This document shows positions 51,712-61,708 of a stretch of DNA of 64,000 nt, in pieces; the stretch's first letter is position 1; every line of letters begins with the position of its first letter. Where the stretch lies: assembly GCA_033439765.1 (NCBI GenBank), contig JAULSN010000006.1, positions 2,108,001-2,172,000 of the forward strand. Direction: 5' to 3'. The notes under the pieces are model-generated. The model searched no databases. It was not told where the DNA came from and saw only the letters and a list, made by a program, of their open reading frames with translations. The position numbers were made by a program, and so were the translations under genes. The stretch comes from Lasiosphaeria ovina (taxonomy: Eukaryota; Ascomycota; Sordariomycetes; Sordariales; Lasiosphaeriaceae).

Positions 51712-53575
51712 CTACGCCGAGGACCTTTCGACGCTCTTCAGATATCGCGATGGAATGGACACCCTGACTCGTTCCCTCCACTTGCCGCGTTGGCTACTAA
51801 GCGTCGCGGAGGGGGTAGAGGGGCTAGTACTGCCAGAACCTCTTCCACTCCAAGGACTCGGACTTTGACCCGATGGAGTATGGGATGGTGGAGCTTGTGG
51901 CAGGGTCTTCCATCTCAGTTGATGGCCTTGCCTGAGCTCCTCCCATTGGCGCTGGCGTTCGGCCTCGGCTTGGCGTGCCGCATCTCGTTGGTCTTCCGGG
52001 AGGGCAGAAATCTCGTCGCGGATCCGGTCTCTAGTGGCCCATTCCGTTTGCATCATGCTGGGGCCGAAGGCGTCCGGCGATGTCACTATGGTAGCTTGCG
52101 TTAGCCGTTGCATTCTCGTTTTACTTGGTGAATCAGTAATCACCATCCGCCACCAGATCACTATCCAATTCACCCGTGGCCTTATGGAGGAGACGAATGC
52201 CGCAAAATCGGAGGATATCCTCCTCCGAGTCCATATCGAGAAAGTTCTCCTGGTGTGTCGAGAAAACGTCCATGTCAAACAGGTAGTTGTTACTCAGCAC
52301 CACATCCACGCAAAGGTCGTCCAGCACGTGAAAGTCGCACAGAATCGTTGTGCTGCCGAGGGTCCATGGTACACTCCGAGCGACGCCACTGGTCCAGCCT
52401 GTGCTTCCATCGGCATACTCGACCTCGAGCCAAACCCCGACGTCCCAATCAACCGTGAGGCCAAGCTCCCGAGCATACTTCCGGGAGACAAGCATGACAT
52501 CCGAACCAGTATCCGGGAGGGCCAAAGTTGGTTGACCATTGAGCAAGCCCCACAGGCGCTGCTGCTCCTGCCCCAGTAGCCTGAGCCGCAGTCGCCTGGA
52601 CAAACCGGCCAATCTAGATTTGATTCGGTGTTTGAACCTTGTGAGCGTCTCTGAGATTCTCAGAAACGGCTTCCCCAGAACGAGGTCGTGAATCGATCCG
52701 GGGAAAATCCAGCACTGTATGGTGTTCAGAGCATTCTCACCCTTGAAGACCCATGGAATCTCGACCATCCCAGGCGAAATAACCGAGCGGCTATTGGGTA
52801 GATGGATATCCCTCCTTTGCCCGTGAAGAGGAGTCAGTCCAAATTTGGCGACCAGTCGCGGTGAGATGAAAGACACATCGGCGCCGCTGTCTGGGAAGGC
52901 TTCCACCGATGTCCCATTCACATATCCCTCCGCATAGCGTTCTCTCCGTCCACATGAGAAGTCAGAGACACGGGCTGCCTTGGCATATTCCTCGGATAGC
53001 GACTCGCGTGGCATCGGCTGATCTGACAGCATTGCCAAATTTTTCCACCCCATCCCCGCGTCCATATTCGGCTTAAAGTGGCCGTGGTCATGAACTATAT
53101 TGATGAGTGCCCGGAGGAGCAGCCCCTTGACACTCTCGTCCTCGTTGTCAACCACAATACCATAGAACTCTACAGCATTTTTTGCTTTGCTGAGGGCGTT
53201 GATATCGCGGAGAAGCTCATCTACCGAGTCGGGATCGGGGATTTCTTTCTTGATGAGGACCTCGCCGTTGACATGGACCTTGTATAAGTATCCCGAAACG
53301 TGCGAGTCAAATTCAAGTTCGCGTTCCTTGATCCGTCGGCATCCGGTATGCTGGATTATGCGCGTCGAGGGGTAGCGGATGATCTCCTATACGTCGTGTC
53401 AATATGCCAGCCCCAGGCGGTAGTTATGGGTGCAACGTACGTTCACGTCCTCGACGACATGGACGTGCAGCCTCCCGTCAACCGTCTCCAGCTTGAGGTT
53501 GGTCACCGTATCATAGAATTGCTCTGTCAGAGAGCCGAGAGGAGGAGGAATGCAATCACACAATTGCAACCCCAT
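51712..53575 (-). CDS. Kinase-like N-lobe fused to two retropepsin-like aspartyl protease domains
   Basis: Minus strand; exons 53575-53441, 53386-52144 and 52094-51712 give 586 aa, all phases consistent (introns 54 and 49 nt, GTACGT...ATAG and GTGATT...CAAG with CTAAC). Residues about 80-150 read GYLYKVHVNGEVLIKKEIPD, SVDELLRDINAL and FYGIVVDNEDESVKGLLL, the N-lobe pattern of fungal protein-kinase-like proteins, with the Lys of KKEI. No catalytic loop follows. Instead come two acid-protease motifs, FPDSGADVSFIS near 208 and LPDTGSDVMLVS near 336, each with a later hydrophobic-Gly type segment (DLVLGKPFL). The last exon is Gln/Arg/Ser-rich. No reverse transcriptase or integrase nearby, so it is not an obvious retroelement. 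Function unknown; two domains could pair into one active site. Confidence 0.72.
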
Positions 53576-53934
53576 CAAATTCACCGAATCCAGTGTGCAT
53601 CGCTTCTGGCACCTCTAGCCGGAACACCATGGAATCGTTGGCTAGCTTGTAGTACCGGTATCACGTGAAAACATGCCACGGTTGCTCAAATGACGTTTGC
53701 GGCCCATCCGTCTGTCACCTTTTCCTCATCCCCCGCAATCTAATGTGTAGGCCAGACGCGCAATCCAGCAGACAAAAGCATATACCACAATGTGGGACCG
53801 GCTCACTATCCATCAGATTTTCTTTTTTGCCTTTAGCCTTGCTGCGTTATCCTGGCTCCTGGCACCAAAGGTCGGCTGTGGTAGGCTCGTACATCCCAGA
53901 AACATCTAGCATAGCGCTAATTCCGTTCGACAGC
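53576..53934. other. Divergent upstream gap
   Basis: About 360 bp between the retropepsin-like gene and the amidase relic. Nothing recognised. Confidence 0.4.
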
Positions 53935-55676
53935 GCTACCTTCCATTCGGGATCTGTCAATCGAATCACTGCAAGAGTATATGAGCAATGGGACCTTCAC
54001 GTCAGAGGACATTGTTAAGACCTATCTGGCTCGAATTGCCGAGGTCAATCCCACCATTCACTCGGTTATGGAGATAAACCTAACGGCTATCCAAGAAGCA
54101 CGAAAATCGGACCAAGATAGACAAAAGACTGGTGTAAAAAGGTTAGATAATAATCACAAAGCGCATACACGGTCACGTCGCTAAGTCTTTGCTCAGTAAC
54201 CTGCATGGCATTCCGATTCTAGTCAAAGACTCAATCAGCGCGGATGGAATGAACAACTCGGTAGGCTCTTATTGCCTTCTCGGCTCTCGAACAAGGAGTG
54301 AGGCGTCTGTTATTACTCGCCTTCGGGCTGTAGGCGCTATTATTCTTGGTAAAGCCAATATGTCGTAGTGGGGCAACTCACGTTCCTCCTCCAGGACGGT
54401 ATCAAATGGATGGAGTGCTGTGGGAGGACAAACGTATGGTGTCTACTACCACCATCAGGATCCATGTGGGAGCAGTAGCGGCTCTGCTGACTCTATGGCT
54501 CTCGGTCTAGCTGCTGGTACGGTTGGTGTGGAGGTAGGTCAAGCATTGTGAACTTATAGTATGGTACTAACTAAATGTGTTCAGACTATGGGCAGTATTA
54601 CTTGTCCGGCTATACGGAGTAATCTCGTTAGTATCAAGACCACTGCTGGGCTTGTTGTACGTGATAATGTCGCTATTACAATACTCCGCGGCTCTGTTGG
54701 CCCTATAACCCGGATAGTAAAGGATGCGGTGATAATGCTCAATACTATGGCTGGCTAGAGCCCAGATGACTCCGCTAGCATGTAGATTCCGTTTCAGACG
54801 GTTCCGGATTATACAAAATCCTGCAAAATTGATGGGCTACTCAACAGCCGTCTCGGGGTCCCGCGAAATAACGCAGAAAACCCTTTCGCTACGAACATGA
54901 ACCTTACTCCTATAATGGAAACCTTCGATCGTGTCCTCGACGTCATCAGGGGGCTTGGAGCCACTATTATCGATAATACTAACTACACCGCTTACGGAGA
55001 GGTGAACGGGAACGACGCCCCCCAGCAGCTTGTAGGGCCTTCAGAGTACAAGATGGACCTGGAGAATCATTTCAGAAGTCTTGTGGTAAACCCGCGAAAA
55101 ATCTTAACTCTGAAGGATCTCATTGCGTGCACCAAATCACTCCCCGAAGAAGAATATCCATCTCGCGATATCGCCTACTGGGAACTTGCCAGCGAGGCAG
55201 CCGATTTTCAGTCGGCTGAAATAAATCAAGCAGTTGAGAAAATGAAATACCTCGGGGGCCCAGGAGGAATTGATGGCGCCTTGGATGCTGCCGGTGCCGA
55301 CGCTCTTATATTCCCGTCTGTATGCTCTTCAGATGTCCCGGGCCTTGTTGGATATCCCGTAATCTGCGTACCTTTGGGATTCCTACCTGAAGGCACAGTT
55401 GAGAAGCGAAACCCTCGTGGTAACCTAGTGGAAGAGGCCCCGGGGATACCGTAAGTGTACTGAGAAGGCTCTCTTAATCCTAGTAACTAATTCGGTTCCA
55501 GTTTCGGCATCAGCTTCATCGGAAGACCATATTCAGAGCAGAGATTGATTGAGCTGGCGTATGCCTTTGAGCAATTTACCGGAATTGGGCTTGAGCGGAA
55601 GCCCGTGCTGCTTCCGAAATCCGACTTTTGTTCAACAATGAAAAGGCGAGGACTTTTGTCAAGGATTCTTTCTTAG
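53935..55676 (+). pseudogene. Amidase-signature family pseudogene
   Basis: Reads SIRDLSIESLQEYMSNGTFT and TYLARIAEVNPTIHSVMEIN (amidase N-terminus), then HGIPILVKDSI (catalytic Lys block), VGAIILGKANMS, then CGSSSGSADSMALGLAAGTV (Ser-Ser-Lys triad region), later GALDAAGADALIFPS and a final exon FGISFIGRPYSEQRLIELAY. The last intron (55451-55501, GTAAGT...CCAG) is intact in signal and phase. But several stops interrupt: TAA at about 54182, TAG at 54367 and two TAGs near 54757 and 54787, plus frame changes. Codons next to them suggest original Gln in at least one case. The enzyme family hydrolyses amides, but this copy cannot work. Last stop at 55676. Confidence 0.8.
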
Positions 55677-55828
55677 AGAGCTTTATAATAAGCCCAGCTG
55701 CTGATTAGGCAACAATTACAATGGCTGGCGTTTGTCAGTTGCTCAGATTTCACAGATATGTACTTTCACAGGCATCTTATGTACATTCCCTGCCTTGGTA
55801 CCAAAGTTCCTGGAAGCTCGTCTTTCCC

Positions 55829-56680
55829 TCACGAGAACTGGGTGAAAAAGTCCCAGGTGTTCTTCGGCGCGAATATTACGCTGCCGTCCTTCTAACTCGG
55901 GTTGTGGTCGCCGCCGTGTATGACCCAAGTGACAGGATAGCCCGGATTGCAGCCCTGGTACACGGTCTTGACCGACCGGCCGCCGCTGGGCTGCGTCTCC
56001 GACACGGCCGTGCACCCATTGTTGCGCACAAACCGATCGCGCAGCTGCCGTCCTCTAGAGACGTTGAGCACCGAGTCTGACGTGCCGTGCTGGCCGTAGT
56101 AGGCCACGGGATCGTTCCCGCCAGTGCATCCGCTCAGCTGAGACCCCGAGATGACCGCCACGGCGCGGATGTCCTTGGGCCGCGCGCACGCAAGCGCGTA
56201 CGACATGGCGCCGCCGTAGCTGAAGCCGGTCGAGAAGCGCAGCCGCGTGTCAACGCAGACGTCGGCCGCGACGGTCTTGGCCAGCTGGTCGAAGAAGGTG
56301 ACGTCCTCGCCGCCCTGGTTGCCCCAGCCGGCGTTGAGGCCCTGCGGCACGACGAAGATGGCGCTGTTGTTGGCGATGGCGTTGAGCCCGTAGTACGGCA
56401 GCGCGCCGCCGCGGCTGGTGTCCTTGCCGTCGACGATCTTTTGAGCGCTGCCGCCGAGCTGGTGCCACGTGAAGACGAGTCGGTACGGCCGGTTCTTGTC
56501 GTAGTTGTTGGGGAGTTACATGATGTAGTGCCGGCTCTTGCCGTTGACCGTCATCGAGTACTGCTTGCCGGTGATGGTGGGAGTCTTGCCGCATCCGGCC
56601 GACGATTCGCCCTTGACGGCGCCCACGCAGCTGAGCACCAGGAGGGCGAGCGCCACGAGGAAGTTGGGTCGTCGGTCCAT
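55829..56680 (-). pseudogene. Feruloyl-esterase-like (CE1/PHB-depolymerase family) gene with two nonsense codons
   Basis: Minus strand from ATG at 56680 to TGA at 55831-55829, 284 codons without an intron. Signal peptide (ALALLVLSCVGAVKG), then SAGCGKTPTITGKQYSMTV, the nucleophile elbow GFSYGGAMSYALA (catalytic Ser) and WVIHGGDHNP (catalytic His). Two in-frame stops break it: TAA at 56518-56516 (after RHYIM, before LPNNYD) and TAG at 55894-55892 (after DHNPS, before KDGSVIFAPKNTWDFF). Both sites fit Gln codons CAA and CAG changed by C-to-T. All else, including the catalytic residues, is intact, so loss is recent. Intact relatives release ferulic acid from plant cell walls. A TATATAA lies about 90 bp upstream. 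Confidence 0.85.
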
Positions 56681-57359
56681 TTTGATGTGATATGTACCGA
56701 GTCGCAAATTCTCTAACCCTCGGGCGGTGTCTGATGCATTTTCCAGAACAAGTCCTGAGACAGGTACGTTTATATACTGTTCATAGCTCTAATTCCATGC
56801 GGCTCAACGTGGCAGCCGGACTGCCGGGTTCGATTGCCGGGATAGACTCGAATAGCTTCACGTGCTAGACGCCAGGTTCGACATAGATTAACAAACACCA
56901 GAGACACTCTCAACAGCGAGGCTTCATGGTGAGCCAAGATAGAAGGTTACAACCTCTCACAGGAGCGCTTAACTTGCCCCGGAGGTATCCGACATGCGCG
57001 CCAATGAGATTCCCGCAAAAACCAATGCATAGACTCTTGGGACACGGGCACGCTGGTTCGGCTGAATCGGATAATTTACAGCCTTGCATCCGTGGACAGG
57101 AAGCGGCCGTGTGCCCCGGTTCCGAGTTGCTAGTTACCTGTTATAGCCATATCTCCCGGATGGTCGTCCGAGATCAATACTACATACACCAGGATTCGCG
57201 CACCAATTCACGACGAAGTATCAAATTGTTACCGCGGCTAACTCGGAACCCCAAACCCGCTCACAGACTGGGAAAAACTCCGAGACTGACTGCCTGTCAT
57301 ACCGTCGGTGAGGAGTGTAGCACGAAATTAGACTCCGTCAGCCAAGTATCTCATTGTTG
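56681..57359. other. Intergenic upstream of the esterase relic
   Basis: About 680 bp. Apart from the TATA-like box near its left end, nothing recognised. Confidence 0.4.
56770..56776 (-). promoter_or_regulatory. TATA-like box for the feruloyl esterase gene
   Basis: Reads TATATAA on the minus strand, about 90 bp upstream of the ATG at 56680. The promoter has survived although the coding region is broken. Confidence 0.5.
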
Positions 57360-57780
57360 CTAGCTTGTCGGGAACCTTTTGAGAGGGCAGCCGTACTTTG
57401 GTACATCTCTTGGCCCATAGCTCACGTCGTTGCCGGTGATAGGCCATGAAGACACGACTCCATTTTGCTGCAACGCACCTTGGTGGGCCTGGCCTCGGAT
57501 GCCTTGAGGCAAAGGTTCGTTCGCCACTGCGACATGAATGGATTTCCTCATGTCGTGAATCATGGCAAGTCTATTATCGTATGTATCTAGCAGCAATGAG
57601 AACCCCGGATTTCTCTGCGTCCGAAATCAGTGGGTTGGCGCCGAGTGTGTCGAGAACGTGGATAAACACGTGCCACTGCAAGACAAATGCAGCCTGCCAG
57701 GCATTACGCTTGAGCTGAGGATTGGACTGAAGTATGTTGTACTGTTCCAGTAGCTTGTGTCGGAAAGAGCCATATGCCTA
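57360..57780 (-). pseudogene. Zn2Cys6 transcription factor, C-terminal relic
   Basis: On the minus strand one frame reads HKLLEQYNILQSNPQLKRNA then WQAAFVLQWHVFIHVLDTLG, ANPLISDAEKSG, ending at two stops; a shifted frame continues LLDTYDNRLAMIHDMRKSIH and VAVANEPLPQGI. Together these resemble the end of fungal-specific transcription factor domains (QWHxFIHVLDxL, DMRKPIHVAVGN pattern). No zinc cluster or upstream exon is present. Broken by at least one frameshift and stops. Confidence 0.45.
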
Positions 57781-58438
57781 CCGCAGTGACCTTTCAATGC
57801 ATTGAGGACTCTGTCTCCTTGTGCTCCGTCTCCTTGGCATCCCACAGAATCACATACAGTTCCAATGACGTATAGGTAATCATGAACAAAGTCCAGGCCA
57901 ATTTTATCAACACCCCTTTGTTTTCAGATTATAGGTCCCGATGTCGTGACAACGCAGTGCAAAAGACTGACGAATGGCCTTTGCGCACACCGCTTATGCC
58001 CGGTGCTGTATTACTCAACAATGTGATTGACGGGAGCAGTGTTACTAGGGTCCTTGATGATCAAGTCCACCCTCCATCATGCTGATCGGCGCTTTGGCTC
58101 GGGCTCCCGCGCAACTGCATGGCGAATCCGTTTGCTCTGCTCGAGTTGCTGTAGGCCTCAGTGCAGAGGCGCTGTCTTGGTCTCCCTTGTTTGCTCAACA
58201 CAAATTCCGAAAGCTCGTATTCTACTTCTGTTTCGTTTGTCGCCAGCCACTCCCATCCAGTCCTGGCATTCTGCGTTTGCCGCCCGCCTCGCTGTGCTGG
58301 GTGCCCAACGTTACACAAACACACCACAAAAGGGGAAGGGTCTGCAAAATCACATCCTGGTATCAATCCAACCCCCTCCCCATTGTCGCAACTTCACACC
58401 TGGCACCCAGAGACGAAAGTAACTAACTTCGAGGTCTG
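57781..58438. other. Intergenic upstream of the SET-domain gene
   Basis: About 660 bp; presumably the SET gene promoter and leader. No clear box or gene. Confidence 0.45.
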
Positions 58439-60864
58439 ATGACAGTCTCGGCGACAATGGATACGCACGACTTGGAGCTTGCCCGGTCCATTCAGAGGCG
58501 GGAACAGACACTAGGAAACTCCCAAGCCCGCAAGGGTCAGCGTCCGGCACGACCGCCCCGGAGTCAGGTTGTTTTCCGGTTCCAGCTGACTCTGATGGCA
58601 TCTCGGGTCAGGGCCCTCTCCAAGGGGCCGCAAAATTTCACGATAAAGTCATCCTTTGTGCCGTTAGCGTATGTTCCGTGCGTGGCCCCCCTCTCAGCTC
58701 TCAAGAAAACCATGATCGATGATCTGCTTCTCGAGACGCACCACAGAGGCACCTACTTGCTGGCGCGGGCAGTCACCCCTCAGGATTGCATGACTGCAGT
58801 GATGGCCATTGTTGAAGACGAGAAGGGCGACGTCCTCATGGCGCAGTTATACCACCAAGACGATGGTCGGACAGAGGATATTCTCGCCAAGGGGATGGTC
58901 CTCATCATCAAGGAACCATACTTCAAGCTAATGTCGGACGGGGGCTACGGGCTTCGTGTCGACCACTTGTCCGACGTCGTTTTTCTCGCGGCGAATGACG
59001 AACGAATCCCGGGCAGCTGGCAAGAACCCCCCCGACAGAGCGCCACCGCCTTGGCCTGGAAGGAGAAGGGAAACGACCATGTTAAAGAGTCGTCGTATCG
59101 GTCTGCTATCATGTGGTAAGTTCACCGAAGCTACCAATTAACTGAGCAAAGACTAACATGCGTGCTGACAGTTATACTCGGGCCCTTGGTTGTGCGCCGA
59201 CACCAGAAGAGATGCACACCATCAGACTCAATCGATCCCTTGCGTTCTTGAAGACCCAGGAGTACGATGCTGCTCTCTCAGATGCTGAGTTTGCGGCGAA
59301 TTCCGCGTCGTCGGCCAAGAAGCCAGTCGAGAAAGCCCTGTTCCGCAAAGCCCAAGCACTGTACAGTCTCGAACGATACCGAGAGTGTTGCGAAGTCCTC
59401 AAGGAGCTGCGTCTCGAGTATCCCGACAACACGAAAGCCAAATCCGAGCTGACTCGTGCCATCAGCCGCCTCGCAGAACAGACCTACGGGAAGTACCCAT
59501 TCAGGCAAATGTATGCCGAGGCAGCCAGCCTTCAACCGCCGCACCTGGACCGCGCCACCTACCTGGGCCCAGTCGCCGTGCAGCCGGCAGGGTCTCGCGG
59601 CCGCGGGCTGTTCACGACCAGGGCCGTCAAGGCCGGCGATCTGCTCTTCTGCGAGAAGGCCTTCGCGCACGCGTTTGTCGACAAGGAGGCAGGCAGCGGC
59701 TGTGACATCACCATGCTGATCGACCCGGAGAGCGGAGGCGGCACCATGGGCTCCCAGTCTGACCTGATCAACATGACGGTGCAGAAGCTGTACCGCAACC
59801 CCTCGCTGCTGCCGCTCATCACCGACCTCCACCACGGCGCGTACCAGCCCGTCGACACCGCGGCAGTCGACGGCCAGCCCGTGGTCGACACGTAAGAGAA
59901 ACCTCCTCCCACCCCACCAATGTCTCACTACGAAACATCAACTAACCCCAATCACAGGTTCCTCATCCGCCGCATCATCGCGCTCAACTGCTTCGGCTGC
60001 CCGCGATCGACACTAGCCTCGCACCAACACAACCGCAGCCCATCCACCAGCCTCACCACCACCACCACCACCAGTGCCTTGGAAAAAGAAAAAGAAAAAG
60101 AAAACGTCTTCTACTCATGCGGCCTCTGGCCAACGGCATCGTACATCAACCACAGCTGCGCCAGCAACGCGCGCCGCAGCTTCGTCGGCGACATGATGGT
60201 GGCGCGCGCGACGCGCGACCTGCCGCCGGGCGCCGAGCTGACGTGGTGGTACCAGCTGCCGTGGCCGCGGCAGCCCGCTCAAAGCAAGAGCAACAAACTG
60301 CACAGCCACTGGGGGTTCGCGTGTGCATGCGCGCTGTGCGCCGACGACCAGGCCACGTCCCCCGCGGCGCTGGCGAAGCGCGAGAGTCTCGCGGCTGGGC
60401 TGCGGCGGTACGTGTCGTCGCTGGGAGCGCGGGAGCTTGGGAATGGGGATGCCGTGGCGGACAAGATCAAGGGGGTGGTGGACGCCATGGCGGCGACGTA
60501 CGGCGCGCCGGCGAGCGAGGTGCCGCGGCTGGCGGTGTGGATGGCGGTGCAGGGCGCGCTGGTGAAGGTGCTGAAGGCGGGCGGGCCGGGCATGGGACCG
60601 GTGGTGGTGCGGCCGGTGCGGATGGTCGAGTTGCTGCTGGCGGCGTTTGCGGCGCTCGGGTTCGTTATTGACGCCGGGGCGGCGCTCGTGGTCCGCCGGT
60701 GGGGGCTGCTGGTCGATGGTGTGGTGGATTCTTGGCTGCTCCTCCGGGACGCGTGTCATTTTGCCGCGCCGGAGCTGGTGCCGGCTGCGGAGGGTTATGC
60801 CAAGACGGCGTATCGTATGGTGTTTGGTGAGGACGAGACGTTTGATTCGTATGGGGGTGTTTAG
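58439..60864 (+). CDS. TPR and SET domain protein (SMYD-like, putative lysine methyltransferase)
   Basis: Three exons, 58439-59115, 59172-59891 and 59958-60864, give 767 aa. An N-terminal block (ETHHRGTYLLARAVTPQDCM, VDHLSDVVFLAANDERIP) is typical of this fungal family. Tetratricopeptide helices follow (ALAWKEKGNDHVKESSYRSA to EKALFRKAQALYSLERYREC). The SET domain is split: GSRGRGLFTTRAVKAGD, later YINHSCASNARRSF (SAM/catalytic block) and ELTWWYQ, then post-SET Cys FACACALC. Both introns (56 and 66 nt) have good signals and the joins give YTRALG and TFLIRRIIALNCFGC. A Lys/Glu low-complexity stretch precedes the NHSC block. Methylation of proteins is inferred from the domain; target unknown. 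Confidence 0.9.
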
Positions 60865-61708
60865 GTTCTGGATGTGTGTTTTTCTGCTTTCTTTGCTTTT
60901 GTTTCATTTTATTGGCAAACTAATGACCCAAACTGTCTATGAAAGTCAAACTTAGATTCGACCCAGGTGTGTTACTGTAGAGTAGATAGCCCACGGTAGT
61001 ACGGCTTCAATACCACAATGTGTGTTAGCCAGCCGCATCATGCTTAGTAAGTGGCCGTTCAAAATACGCAACACCCCTGTATCTACACGTGTAATTACTT
61101 CCCTGCGCCCCGCGCGGGCCTTGGAATCCTGTTTCCTTTTTCTTTCCTTATCTTTACATTCTACAAATACAGCGACCATATTGCAGCCTTGCCTCATTCG
61201 GTTGACCGTGCGGTGATATGCCTAGGCTTGGAGGAGGTTTGAGAAGGCGCTGTGGGGCTCAGTTAACAATTTGGGTATAGTGCCCACAACACCACTAACC
61301 ACACCAACACAACCACTGCGGTGTCCTACACGTGTACACCTTAGGACCTACAACCCCGGTAACTAGCCATACTTTAACAAATTCCTCTTATCTCGTTCGT
61401 GAACTCGTACATGGGTAGCGCAGCCACGGCGGCTGTCGAAGGCAGTTTTCTGCTTAACGATAGGTCGGCAAGGTGCGATGGTGTGACGCGGGCGCATTGA
61501 CCTTCTGCACTGCCATTTCCCCTCCCTGCAGGCTCTCGGCTGAGCCACCGCCTCACCGAGTTGCATTAACAAGGGCCCCGCTAGACGGTCCAGTTTCTCG
61601 GGCCTTATCAACGAGCCCAACAACATTTTGTGGTCCTTTCTGCTTTCTACGCGACTTACTTCTCAATTCATCCCGCCTCTTTTCCCGTTGTGCCTACTAC
61701 TTGAGGAC
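60865..61708. other. Intergenic upstream of the second NLR gene
   Basis: About 840 bp. C/T-rich leader-like sequence near 61600-61700. Nothing else seen. Confidence 0.5.

Noticed and set aside
51712..53575. Ordinary Gypsy-type retrotransposon polyprotein
   Set aside because: Two protease motifs and a kinase-like N-lobe are present, but no Cys-His knuckle, reverse transcriptase, RNase H, integrase or LTR could be found around it.
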